A DNA stretch of 64,000 nt from Acanthosepion pharaonis (Eukaryota > Mollusca > Cephalopoda > Sepiida > Sepiidae): assembly GCA_903632075.3 (NCBI GenBank), contig CAHIKZ030005495.1, forward strand, positions 2,458,501-2,522,500, read 5' to 3'. The position numbers and the translations under genes were made by a program. Under the pieces are notes generated by a model. It worked only from the letters and a program-made list of their open reading frames with translations, was not told the origin of the DNA and made no database searches. Positions 54,690 to 64,000 of this stretch are shown one piece after another (the stretch's first letter is position 1; every line of letters starts with the position of its first letter).

Positions 54690-55460
54690 AAAATAATATA
54701 AAAAGCAAGTAAAATAAATTAACCCGAACAAATAATAAACAAACCACTCCAGTTAGAATAGACGAAATAGAATAAATAAAAATACAAAGTTAAAATACAT
54801 AAAAAACAAGTAAAAATAATCAACCCAATTAAATAAAGTAAATAATAAACAAATTAAGAAACCAATCCCGCCAAAATAACCGTTAGAATAGACTACAACA
54901 ACCAATCTAAAAATTGGACGTAAAAATAGCTATAACTACTATATAACAATAATAAAATCATTAATACGTTACTAAAAAATCGAAAACCAAATAGAGTAAA
55001 TAAAAATATACAAAATAAAAAATAAGTAAATATATAAAAATTAATTCAAATAAATAAATAAATGTACAAATTAACAAATAGCTCCCGCTAAAATAACCGT
55101 TAGAACTAATAAAATAAGAAAAAACAAGTAAAAATAATAAATCCAAATAAATAAATTAATTAAAAACTGTCCGCCCCGCCAAAATAACTGAATACACTAC
55201 GGTAAGCAATCTAAACATTGAACGAATAAATAGCCTTAATTATCTTCCCAGACTAAGACTAACTATTAAATAAGCGACCTAAGCGAATCACCCGGTTTTT
55301 TTACTACGTTAATAAAACATCAAAACAAGAAAAGAATAAATAATACAAAATGAAAATGAAAAACAAATAAATTAACCCAAACAAATAAATAAACAAAGAA
55401 GCCACGCCCGCAAAAATAACCCCCAGAATAGATTACCCACAATGCACCACTGACCCATAT
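54690..55460 (+). repeat. tandem degenerate copies of the retroelement 3' end
   Basis: At least three units of roughly 300 bp repeat the order: acaaccaatcaaaaacctg-like, ttactacgttacttaaaaat-like, caaataaataaac-like, ccgccaaaataaccgttaga. The first overlaps the C-terminal codons of the reverse-transcriptase relic. Confidence 0.7.
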
Positions 55461-55641
55461 ATATAAATAATCGAGGAAAAACCCAACATTCGCGGCTCGA
55501 CGACTGCGCCTAGCATGAAACAGCCTGTCGCCTCTGAGTGTTGATTTCAATGTTCACTTTTATATTTATGTTTACATACGCTCTATCTCTGATATTGAGC
55601 ACTTTATCCCATAAATATAGCACATCTTAAAATTATATTTC

Positions 55642-55644
<3 letters not shown>

Positions 55645-55676
<32 letters not shown>

Positions 55677-55726
55677 CTCGTAGGTATTATTAATTTCTCG
55701 AACCTATACAACATATATATACATAT

Positions 55727-55816
<90 letters not shown>

Positions 55817-55937
55817 AATATATAGAAAATAGGAAAGAACTCGTTAGGTAAATAGTCCAAAGTTCTTTAGTATTTTTGTTATTATTTTTTAAAAATAGTG
55901 CTCGATACAAAAGTAGAGCGTACATACACGATGTCCC

Positions 55938-55985
<48 letters not shown>
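55645..55985. repeat. (TA)n and (TA)n-(GT)n microsatellites
   Basis: TA tracts at 55,645-55,672, 55,735-55,781 (followed by GT to 55,813) and 55,941-55,984. The intervening ttctttagtatttttgttat with tagtgctcgatac is the repeat also seen at 31.9 and 51.4 kb. Confidence 0.92.
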
Positions 55986-55989
<4 letters not shown>

Positions 55990-56401
55990 GATGCCTATTT
56001 ACAATTTTAAAAAATATATCACAAAAGCAATGGATGTGGCACCACAGCTAGATGACCTTCAGCCAACCATTATTTTCCAGCAATTGGGGGGGGGCTGTAT
56101 GTTCATGGTTTACTTGATCAAAATATCCAAACCGTTCACCAGATATTACTTACTCTCCTGGACATCTTTCTATCGCTTTATGTTAAAAATATTGTGTATC
56201 TAAACCAAAAGATCACTGATGCCATTGCCACCTTTGATGATATTATTCTACAGCGAACATGCCAAGAAATCAAGTACCATCTTGTTGTGCTTCCTGGAAC
56301 TAATTGTGCCCATAGAGAGGTGCATTATTATTTTTTTAAAAAATCAATATCTACTCCTAATTTTGTAGCAATTTCCAGCGACTTTATGGACACCCTGTAG
56401 A
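55986..56401 (+). mobile_element. Tc1/mariner-type element, deleted, with transposase C-terminus
   Basis: Ends TACAGGATGCC and, inverted, TACAGGGTGTCC form short TIRs. Codons read QLDDLQPTIIFQQ and, after a frameshift, DIFLSLYVKNIVY, ITDAIATFDDIILQRTCQEI and NCAHREVH. These match the C-terminus of an IS630/Tc1/mariner-type transposase (FQQDGAPPH...D.TPLDFFLWGYVK...I..AIATID). Most of the gene is absent. Confidence 0.7.
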
Positions 56402-56410
56402 TATGCAATA

Positions 56411-57215
56411 TGCGATGGATAAATTGTCGTCCAGATTACGCAACAAAAATGAAAATAACACTGATATCTCATTTTAACAGATATATTTACCAAAATTACA
56501 TTAAAAAAATCTTGAAATAGTAAGGAATACTCAATAAAATCGAAGTTGGCTTCAACCATATTCTCCAAACGACTTTGGAATCTCCCTGCAACTCTTCTGG
56601 ACAATCTCCTTAAAGTTGGTGAATGCTGCCATAAAACTTGACTACAGTTCATTTTTGGTGTTACAAGGAATTTTGTTGTTTTCTCGGTCAAATGGTCGAT
56701 ACACGTAAGAATCAAGGGGGTCGAAGTCTGGGGAGTTAGATGGCCAGATGTAAGCTGTGATGTGGTTACAGAAATTATCTGACAGCCATGACTAGGTTCT
56801 CTTGCTTGTGTGGCATGGTGCAGAGTCCTGTTGCCAGATATAGGGTCTTCCATTTTGAGTATAAAGCCCTCGCCAACAAATTCGGGAGTTCTTTTCTTAT
56901 CAGAACGCACAGAGTGAGTTTTGCGAGTTGAAGTACCTGAGGATTCATCATTAGACTCATCCAACTCTTTCTGAGTCCTCTGCACTCTCCTCAGATTGAC
57001 ACGCAAACACGTTTGTATTGGAGCTTCCGGCGCAAATGCGAAGCAGTATAGAATACCGTTTCCAACTTTATGTTGGAGTGAATTGCATCATGGTGCTCTT
57101 TTTCTTACAGATGGTACCCAACTGACCCTACAATACTGTGCAGTCGATAAAATCAAAAACAAACAAAGGACATGCCCGAAATTAAAAATATAATATGGCG
57201 ACAATCTACCCATCG
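56411..57215 (-). mobile_element. Tc1/mariner-type element with frameshifted transposase
   Basis: Inverted ends gcgatggataaattgtcgtc (left) and, on the other strand, gcgatgggtagattgtcgcc (right) define it. Minus-strand codons in shifting frames read YIWQQDSAPCHTSKRT (second catalytic D), IWPSNSPDFDPLD (third catalytic D), CNTKNEL and FMAAFTNFKEIV, then EANFDFIE. A 220-codon frame crosses the region but out of register with the transposase for part of its length. At about 800 bp it is shorter than a full element. It abuts the previous element almost end to end. Confidence 0.75.
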
Positions 57216-57219
57216 CACC

Positions 57220-57227
<8 letters not shown>

Positions 57228-57263
<36 letters not shown>
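57228..57263. repeat. (GT)n-(TA)n microsatellite
   Basis: A GT run followed by a TA tract. Confidence 0.93.
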
Positions 57264-57267
<4 letters not shown>

Positions 57268-57480
57268 AAATAATCATACATAGAATTAATCAGAAATATT
57301 CTACTTCGCTAGTAGAAACATAATGTATGCATTAAAATACTGTTAATCTATTGAATGATGTGATTCTCATTTATAAAACTGTTGTCAGATGTTTCTAGTG
57401 TATATTTTTTTAAGTTAAGCAAGTACTTTCGAAGATCCATGTCTCCATCGTCAGACTGTAATTTTTTTCTTTAAAGTTAA
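57264..57480 (-). repeat. direct repeat with hammerhead-like core, copy 1
   Basis: aaagaaataatcatacatag through aagtactttcgaagatccat recurs at 57.8-58.02 kb. On the minus strand: CTGACGA (57,448-57,454), T, stem GGAGA/TCTTC, GAAA (57,427-57,430), then GTACT, which can form a three-pair stem III with an NUH site. Stem I is weak. Confidence 0.6.
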
Positions 57481-57796
57481 AACTTGAAGACGAAATAATT
57501 GTTTGTAGACCGAAAGATGTTTCTTTAAAGAGTGTGCTATTTATTGACGGTTGTACAATCGCGGAACGTACGAGTCGCAACGCTAAAGTTCGAAATTTCA
57601 AGTGAGAATTTTTATGTGAATTTTGTGAATTTTATACGAATTCTTTCTTTACAAGTGTTTTTCAGTTCACATGACATGAACGTATATCAATTAATATAGT
57701 AATATGTCTTAGTAGTTTTTTTTCTCAGGAATTTCGTACTGAGGATCAATTGTTTTTTATAAACATATAATATTAGGCAGCATATATTTTATATAT

Positions 57797-58017
57797 AAAG
57801 AAATAATCATACATAGAATCAATCAGCAATATTAATGCGATTAATGGCGAAATCACTTCGCTAGTAGAACATAATGTATGCATTAAAATACTGTTAATTC
57901 ATTGAATGATGTGATTCTCATTTATAAAACTGTTGTCAGATGTTTCTAGTGTATATTTTTTTAGTTAAGCAAGTACTTTCGAAGATCCATGTCTTCATCA
58001 TCCGGCTGTAATTTTTC

Positions 58018-58020
<3 letters not shown>
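57797..58020 (-). repeat. direct repeat with hammerhead-like core, copy 2
   Basis: Second copy, about 530 bp from the first and followed by (TA)n (58,022-58,060). The core has decayed to CGGATGA, while stem II (GAAGA/TCTTC) is retained with a compensatory change relative to copy 1. Confidence 0.6.
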
Positions 58021-58065
<45 letters not shown>

Positions 58066-58194
58066 AACGGATGTTTTCTTGAGGTCTACATCAGAATATT
58101 TTTTATTCGTAGATAATATACAACTTGATATACTATGCAACCGTTCAAATTGACATTATTGTATATTGCCAGTGCAAGCAAACCCGTTCAAAGT

Positions 58195-58225
58195 AAAGCC
58201 CACACAAATTACACGTATATATATC

Positions 58226-58287
<62 letters not shown>
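58195..58287. repeat. (CT)n-(TA)n microsatellite
   Basis: A CT run followed by a TA tract. Confidence 0.93.
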
Positions 58288-58291
<4 letters not shown>

Positions 58292-58299
58292 GACTCTCC

Positions 58300-58790
58300 T
58301 ATCATGAACTATAAATAAGAGGCCAGCATTGGATGGTGCCTTTCGTTTTACACTTACGCATGGTAGCAGGGGCAATTGTGGAGAAAATCAGCTAAACAAA
58401 AGCCCTATTTCATTTTTGCTTTCTTAAGTGTGATACTAGCCGAGTCTTCCTGTCGGCGACAAAGCCACACTGACAGATGAAACTTGACGAAGCTGCTCAC
58501 GGTTCTTCAGTCTACAGACTTCAAAACCCTTTAACTTAATGAAAGAGGTCTTATGATACTACTTTCGCTTTGATGCTTGGGCCTCGCTGATTTTCAGATC
58601 AAACTTGAGACGTTTCAAGTTGTCTTTCAATTTATCTTTGCATCGTAAGAGTGGACGTTCAAATGAACGCTTGGTGTTTGGTAATTGTCCATACGGCACA
58701 TTTTTCGGAAGCCTATGCTCATCCTCCATTCTCACAACATGACCAGCCCACCTAAGTTGTGGGCTGGTCATGTTGTGAGAATGGATGAGC
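58300..58790 (-). pseudogene. LINE C-terminal fragment (LRWAGHVVRM type)
   Basis: Minus-strand codons read QLRWAGHVVRMEDEHRLPKN, VPYGQLPNTKRSFERPLLRC and KDKLKDNLKRLKFDL, the conserved region downstream of the reverse transcriptase in many animal LINEs. Beyond a stop, further codons resemble the C-terminal zinc-finger tail. The upstream part has been converted into a foldback (next entry). Confidence 0.75.
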
Positions 58791-58798
58791 ATAGGCTT

Positions 58799-58799
<1 letters not shown>
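58708..58799. repeat. near-perfect hairpin of LINE sequence (about 41-bp arms)
   Basis: Left arm 58,708-58,751 (gaagcctatgctcatcc, ctcacaacatgaccagccca) pairs with right arm 58,759-58,799 across a 7-nt loop (ctaagtt). A 3-bp indel is the only difference. The right arm runs straight into (TA)n. Confidence 0.92.
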
Positions 58800-58802
<3 letters not shown>

Positions 58803-58845
<43 letters not shown>

Positions 58846-58861
58846 AGATGAGCATAGGCTT

Positions 58862-58937
<76 letters not shown>
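58803..58937. repeat. three (TA)n tracts with LINE-derived spacers
   Basis: TA tracts are separated by ggaagatgagcataggcttc, a piece of the adjacent hairpin arm, and by a short ttcca spacer; a GA run ends the block. Confidence 0.9.
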
Positions 58938-58952
<15 letters not shown>

Positions 58953-59199
58953 TCAGGGCTACAGGAATGTAGGAAGCCCATGGCTAAGATACAAAGACAA
59001 GCTGAAAAATAAATTGTCAGCAGTCAATTTACCACATTACATCCTTGAGCGCTTTGCCTTGGATAGGGTAGATTGATGTGGCCTCTTTGTATATCACTAG
59101 CGGGTCTTAAATGCTACTTAAGATTATCGTACAAACTTTCATGACTGAATCAATAAGCTGTCAGATCCTCATACATCGAAAACCGACGGGAGAGTCCAT

Positions 59200-59204
<5 letters not shown>

Positions 59205-59241
<37 letters not shown>
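59205..59241. repeat. (TA)n microsatellite
   Basis: A TA tract that truncates the LINE on its 5' side. Confidence 0.95.
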
Positions 59242-59244
<3 letters not shown>

Positions 59245-59252
59245 CCATTATA

Positions 59253-59993
59253 ATGTCTGATAGTCAACTTCCTGAGAGCAATTCCCTGCGTCTGCTCGGT
59301 CTCACGCTGACTGCTGACCTGAGATGGAACAAATACATTGAGTCAATTGCTTCTTCCACCGCGAGGAAAGTTGGCTCTCTGTGCCGCGCCAGGAAATTTT
59401 TCTCCCCTGAATCTATACTTCAAATATACAAAACAACCATTCACCCTTGCATGGAGTATTGCTGCTATATACGGGCTGGGGAACCTTCTGCTTACCTCGG
59501 AGTTCTTGACAAGATCCAGAGACGGATATGTTATCTAATTGGTCCTGATCTGGCGTCTCGTCTGCAGTCACTCTCTCACAGACGCGCCGTCGCCCCTCTC
59601 TGTCTTTTCTACAAATACCTCCATGGTAACTGCTCTGCCGAGCTGCTTTCACTGGTTCCCAGACTCCATGAATTCAAGCGCCCTACGAGGCTGGCATCCC
59701 GCTCCCACCCTTACACCGTAGAAACTCTCAAATGTAGCCGTCTCTTCTACTCCAATAGCTTCATACCTCGCACCTCTCGCCAGTGGAACACACTCCCCAG
59801 TTACTGCTTCCCTGAAGGCTATAATCTCCAACTATTCAAATGTAATGTCAATCGACATCTCCAGTTACCTTGATCTACCAACTATCCTTCTCCTCATCCT
59901 TTCTTCTTTCACTCCTATCTGCTCTCGCTCAAAATCTTCCGCAACCCCTTGCATCCTAGTGGCTTCACGCCTTGCTCGGGGGCGTAATGCTTT

Positions 59994-59996
<3 letters not shown>
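59253..59996 (+). CDS. LINE reverse-transcriptase C-terminal region (intact frame, 5'-truncated)
   Basis: An uninterrupted 206-codon frame (59,253-59,873) encodes the end of a non-LTR reverse transcriptase: LRLLGLTLTADLRWNKYIES, KVGSLCRARKFFSPESILQI, PCMEYCCYIRAG, then LDKIQRRICYLIGPDL, YKYLHGNCSAEL, FKRPTRLASRSHPYTVET, RTSRQWNTLPSYCFP and FKCNVNRHL. The order (LGL..D..L.W..HI, LYK..I.P..EYC, L...QRR, R....LP) is typical of CR1/Jockey-group LINEs. The catalytic palm is missing and the apparent ATG is internal, so no functional protein is expected. The 3' tail cttcacgccttgctcggggg with aatgctttaaaa runs into (TA)n. It is the best copy of the family also found at 29.05, 31.3, 31.7, 37.9 and 41.4 kb. 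Confidence 0.85.
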
Positions 59997-60046
<50 letters not shown>

Positions 60047-60066
60047 GATGAGCACAGGCTTTCAAT
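59997..60066. repeat. (TA)n microsatellite plus LINE hairpin-arm fragment
   Basis: A TA tract followed by agaatggatgagcacaggct, the same arm fragment that flanks the TA tracts at 58.8 kb. Confidence 0.85.
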
Positions 60067-60179
60067 ATATATTTCTTTCTTTGCGTCTTTTTTTTCATTG
60101 AAACCAAGTAGTGTCTTTTCCGCGCGATCAAAACGGAATAGTCCATTATTTATGAGATATTGACAGGAGACATTAAACA

Positions 60180-60204
60180 CTTCTTTCTTTCTTTCTTTCT
60201 TTCT
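60180..60204. repeat. (TTTC)n microsatellite
   Basis: About six tttc repeats. The sequence on either side (cgatcaaaacggaatagtcc / gcaatcaaatggaatagtcc, both followed by attatttatgagatattg) is a direct repeat. Confidence 0.85.
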
Positions 60205-60496
60205 GTTTCTCATGTCTTTTCCCCCTTTTTTACGCAATCAAATGGAATAGTCCATTATTTATGAGATATTGGCAAGACGTAGCGGTCGCACGAACTAAGG
60301 AACTAAAGAAGATGGAGGACTATCATAATTATTATAAGATTATTTACATTCGGACTAATATCGTCGTCTTTGTTGTTATTATCAAATCGCCACGGGCACA
60401 ACACCTGTGGCGATTTGATTATAAAAGGGGAGATAAATTTCATCAGTCGTATCTAGCTTTGTACTGTTTGTCCATTTTTCGCACTGAACCATAATA

Positions 60497-60575
60497 TTAG
60501 GTTGGTGCAAAATAATTTCGTTTTCTCACATAGTAACATATGTTAGAAAACTAAATTATTTTTGCACCAACCTAA
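60497..60575. mobile_element. 79-bp mariner MITE (MADE1-like)
   Basis: Inverted ends TTAGGTTGGTGCAAAA on both strands extend to about 35 bp with few differences. The element is 79 bp and is flanked by TA on each side (60,495-60,496 and 60,576-60,577). Size, TIR sequence and layout match MADE1, the 80-bp MITE of human Hsmar1-type mariner. It needs a related transposase in trans. Confidence 0.95.
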
Positions 60576-60859
60576 TATATATGACCCTCTAGTGGATTAA
60601 ACGTTTAGTTTCCTCTGGTTTTCTTTGTCTGTTTGTCCGACTAGCCTTTTGAACTGAACCCTACAACGGCAGATTTTTCTCGTTCCGTTGCCCATGGCTC
60701 GAGATAACTCGTCTTGATCTTTTTTTTTTAGCACTGCTACAGTTAACGTTCTCTCTTTGTTCTCGTTTCGCTGTTCATGTCGAGGGATAACACATGCCTT
60801 GTAATTATTTAACGCACTTCATTCATTGCTCGCCCTGTTTACATTCAATCTAAGTCTGT

Positions 60860-61300
60860 ACACCCCGACCCAAATATCAAATAGAGATGATCCGGGTTGA
60901 CAGGCACAGTAAGAAGGCCGTAGAGCACAACAGCCATAATAATAGCTTCTCATCCCAGAAATTCAGTCAGAAGGTGATCAGATGATAATAATAACAAAGA
61001 TGATGATAATAGTCTGAATTCAAATAATGTGAATAATAATAAACCCTGATCCCTAAAATTCAGTCAGAAGGTGATCAGATGATAATAACAACGAAGATGA
61101 GGATATTAGTCTGAATGTAAAAAATGTCAATAATTGTAACTCCCATAAATTCAGTCAGAATGCTATCAGGTGATGATAACAATAAAGATAGGGATATTTG
61201 TCTGAATGTAAATAATGATAACTACCGATCCCAAAAATTTAGTCAGAAGCTGATCAGGTGATGGTGATATTAGTCTGAATGTAAATAGGCTAAATAACGA
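60860..61300. repeat. tandem units derived from the Penelope-type inverted-repeat element
   Basis: A decayed core (aagaaggccgtagagcacaa, cagccat) at about 60,917 is followed by four units of about 90-105 bp containing attcagtcagaaggtgatca, gatgataataa and tagtctgaatgtaaataat. These units align with the gatgaggacaatagtccgaa part of the 33.7-34.2 kb arms. Confidence 0.7.
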
Positions 61301-61469
61301 TAACTCCTCATACCAGACATACATTCTCATTCTAACCGACCATCTGGTATCAATTCCTTTACTGGTAAAATCCACGCCAGTAACTCAGTTATAACATATG
61401 CGCTAATACTTTTAGTTTTCTTATCTCCCAGGGATGGGCACCATCAAGACTGAAAGTTTACCAAGTACA

Positions 61470-61560
61470 CCTATAGAAAGCCAGAGGGCGGAATGGCTGA
61501 AACGTTGTGAGTATGACAAAGCATTCAAGTCAGAATATCACCGTAATTATAATTACTCAT
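61470..61560 (+). repeat. decayed hammerhead-like repeat fragment
   Basis: gaaagccagagggcggaatg with gctgaaacgttgtgagtatg retains GAAACGTTGTGA but has lost the CTGATGA half. Confidence 0.45.
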
Positions 61561-61681
61561 CTCAAAAATGTTAACAAAGTATAAGTTGTTAATAATCAGT
61601 GATTAATACAAGTGTTACTGACAGGACAGTAGTGTTGTATGCATTGTAAATCAAGAAAAATAGTAGGCAGTGGTCAGAAAT

Positions 61682-61783
61682 TAATACAAACGTTACTGAG
61701 AAAGTTTAATAACTTTCTCAGTAACGTTTGTATTAGAGGCTGGCAAACACGGTACCATTAGGTACCGTGTTTTGCCAGCCTCT
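61682..61783. repeat. two adjacent long hairpins
   Basis: Hairpin 1: 61,682-61,706 pairs perfectly with 61,711-61,735 (25 bp; taatacaaacgttactgaga) across a taat loop. Hairpin 2: 61,735-61,756 pairs with 61,761-61,783 (gaggctggcaaa, cacggtacc) across an atta loop with one bulge. They share the base at 61,735. Confidence 0.95.
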
Positions 61784-62284
61784 TGGACGCGGATTTTTTT
61801 CCCCAAAAGATGCATCAAAAATTACCCTCCGTACAAAATAGCAGTATCATGTTTGAGAGATGCTTCTTTTTCAAAAAATGTCGTCATTTCTATTTAAAAA
61901 ACAAAACAAAACAGTACCAGTCGTATAATTAGTGCTAATACGGTAACTATTTGTTCATGGTTAGTGAGAATGTCATATAAAGGTAAGGTTATCATTATGA
62001 CTTTTTTTTGGTTGTGATGTGTGTATTTTATCTCCTTAAATATTCCATACCAAAATCTGGTTACGTCCATTGTATGGGTGCGTCCAACAGGCCGGCCAAT
62101 ACGGTATGTTTTGCTAATACTTTTATTATGGAAATGATTTCTAAAGGTTTCGTTAAATGCGTTGAAATTCAAAAAGAAATAAATCGACACTAGGTGGAAA
62201 TTATGAAAAGTGTTACTGATAGATTTATTAAGGATATGATACAAGTTAGCTAATAAATGTTCTGGAAACTTGGACCTTTGTTTC

Positions 62285-62425
62285 CGAGGAAAAAAAACGG
62301 TTTGGCAAAAGAACAGTTTTTCCGTTGACACCGCTATTATTTTAACTACCTCCACTCCTCGGCAATGTTTATTGTTTTAAAAAAGAGATGATTAGAATTG
62401 TAATACAAACTAAACATATAACGAA
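62285..62425. repeat. left arm of an inverted repeat (partner 63,165-63,310)
   Basis: gagatgattagaattgtaat, ctcctcggcaatgttta and the preceding bases are the inverse of attacaattctaatcatccc and aaacattcccgaggaatgaa in the right arm. Confidence 0.75.
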
Positions 62426-62504
62426 AGTGAATTTATATAATAGAATAATTTTGTATTTACAACACTCTAAAATCTAATACAATTAAACCTAATGCAATGC
62501 AATA

Positions 62505-63155
62505 TCTATCATTTACCAATTTATAAAGAAATAGATATGAAAACAATTTTCTTTTCACAAATTTATAAACATTTACTAAATTATTCAAATATGTGAAGCA
62601 GCTATTATATCCTTATAATTTATCATTTCATAAATTCAAATCAATTGGAAGTTAGCCAATGTTTTGCCAACTATTCCACTAAATAATATAAAAAATAGTG
62701 AAAATAAACAATCTAATAAATAAATAGTGTTTATTAAAAAAAAAACCTTGGAGAGTTGAGTTACTAATTTTATTAACTGAAACTGAAGGCATGGCATGTC
62801 TACAATCTACCCCCTGTGGACTAAATAAATGCTTTGGTATGAAATTCCAATGATATAACACGTATAGAAGCCAGAAGCGTACAACAGCCGGAACGTTGTG
62901 AATATGGGAATAAAGATGAGGACAACAGTCCAAACAATGTAAATAGTGCAAATAGAAATAAATATGAAAACAATATTTTACCTATAAATTTATAAACATT
63001 TACTAAATTATTAAAATATATCAAAATATCAACTATAAGCAAATCCTTATTATTTACCAATTTTATAAAGTTCATTGGCAGTGAGGCGATGTTTTGTCAA
63101 CCATTCCAATAAATAGCATAATAAATAGTGTAAAAAACAATTTAATAAATAGAGT
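62505..63155. repeat. direct duplication enclosed by the inverted repeat
   Basis: About 62,505-62,735 and 62,970-63,155 share aatttataaacatttactaa, gatgttttgtcaacc-like and ccaataaatagcataa-like segments. Between them lies another decayed hammerhead-like fragment (62,864-62,960; agccagaagcgtacaacagc, cggaacgttgtgaatatggg). Confidence 0.7.
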
Positions 63156-63164
63156 TTATCATTT

Positions 63165-63310
63165 TTGTTGAAATTGTATAAATTTACTTTTATATGTTGA
63201 AGTTTTATTACAATTCTAATCATCCCTTTTTAAAAACAGCAAACATTCCCGAGGAATGAAAGTAGTCAAAATAAAAACGGTGTCATGGGAAAAACCGTCC
63301 TTTTGACACG
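63165..63310. repeat. right arm of the inverted repeat
   Basis: Partner of 62,285-62,425. Confidence 0.75.
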
Positions 63311-63427
63311 CTGTTTTTTGTTCGGACAGGAAGATCCATGTGTGCCGATTTTTTTTTTTTTTATGAGAATGAATTTTAAATGATTTAATTACAGAAATGT
63401 TTTGAAATTCAGAAAGAAAGTGCTCGC

Positions 63428-63535
63428 CAGTGGTCAGGTATTAATACAAGTGTTCCGGTATTAATTTAAGTGGTCAGGTATTAATATAAGCGGTCAGGTA
63501 TTAATTTAAGTGTTCAGGTATTACTACAAGTTGTA
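63428..63535. repeat. 20-bp minisatellite (about 5 units)
   Basis: Units of ggtcaggtattaatacaagt with small variants. A diverged monomer (gtgattaatacaagtgttac) occurs at about 61,600. Confidence 0.85.
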
Positions 63536-63559
63536 CAAAGACCAGAACGCTGTTATATG

Positions 63560-64000
63560 TGTAATTTTTTCCCTATGTTTAACTTAGTCACCTTCTGGAA
63601 TCGGATATAGCCCAAAATGAACTCTTAATGGCAAAAAATATCTAAGAAAGGAACGGAAAACCGCTTTGTGTTTTTTTTTTGTTTGTTTTTTTGAAAGGTT
63701 TCAAAGCTGATCATGTTTTAATGGAGCGATCATTTTTCATTGAGATTTTAATAAAGCAATTCTCACGTTTACTTTTACTGACATAATTTTGTTATCAGTT
63801 AACGAGATTGACATCAGTGCGACGACAAAATATTACGCATATATATATATTTATATTTAATTTAACGTTTTTTTGGTAGCTTTATTCTCTTACTAAAGAT
63901 TTGTAATGGAAACTCCGCGTTCTGACTATAAAATACAACAAATAGGATATTAAAAATTTTGAGTTTAAATATTTGTTTATTATTTTAAAAAGAATGGCTG
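63560..64000. other. AT-rich stretch to window end, nothing recognised
   Basis: No repeat family or protein domain was recognised. Confidence 0.4.

Noticed and set aside
56344..57006. 220-codon minus-strand frame taken as a novel protein
   Set aside because: The transposase signatures (QQDSAPCHT, PNSPD-like, ANFDFIE) fall in different frames across it, so the long frame is an accident in a frameshifted transposase relic.

Overview
This window reads as intergenic, repeat-dominated DNA of a large animal genome. The most likely source is a mollusc of the coleoid cephalopod (octopus/squid) type. That is an inference from the mix of class-II-tRNA-headed SINEs, LINE 3' ends, Penelope-like and Tc1/mariner relics and very abundant (TA)n, not a demonstrated identification. 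I see no intact multi-exon host gene and no prokaryotic features. The only candidate host coding segment is a possible 3'-terminal exon on the minus strand at 50,699-50,896.

Layout. 1-12,505 is one satellite array of a 56-bp monomer (about 220 copies). 13.3-18.1 kb holds decayed mariner elements, antisense LINE 3' ends and a second Tc1/mariner relic that is itself duplicated. 18.2-21.7 kb holds three copies of a TG...CA-bounded LTR-like repeat; one is split by a GC-rich, promoter-like LTR segment and another by an unrelated GC-rich repeat. 21.7-33.7 kb mixes SINEs (including a tail-to-tail pair), LINE reverse-transcriptase fragments, a Helitron-like element, (TA)n tracts, palindromes and two 5S-rRNA-derived sequences. 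33.7-36.3 kb holds a long inverted-repeat element with hammerhead-like cores, a higher-order minisatellite, a solo LTR with a 5-bp target duplication and an internally deleted mariner with clean TA duplications. 36.5-41.9 kb has a 35-bp minisatellite next to two LINE 3' ends and a second Helitron-like copy nested in another repeat. 42.2-43.3 kb holds two consecutive units of the form (TA)n / inverted arm / hammerhead motif / arm / (TA)n. 44-48.3 kb has GC-rich 229-bp tandem repeats, SINEs and a 67-bp minisatellite with five-monomer higher-order structure. 49-57.2 kb carries Penelope-like and other retroelement relics, a LINE 3' end and two further Tc1/mariner relics. 57.2-64 kb has more hammerhead-like modules, foldback structures, an intact 206-codon LINE reverse-transcriptase C-terminus and a 79-bp mariner MITE.

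The most interesting signal is the set of hammerhead-ribozyme-like motifs. The best, at 42,688-42,732, has every base of the catalytic core, complementary stems I, II and III and a GUC cleavage site. Several others occur beside inverted repeats bounded by (TA)n, and one lies just downstream of a Penelope-like GIY-YIG endonuclease relic. This fits the known link between Penelope-like elements and hammerhead motifs, and suggests a family of small ribozyme-bearing inverted-repeat units lodged in TA microsatellites.
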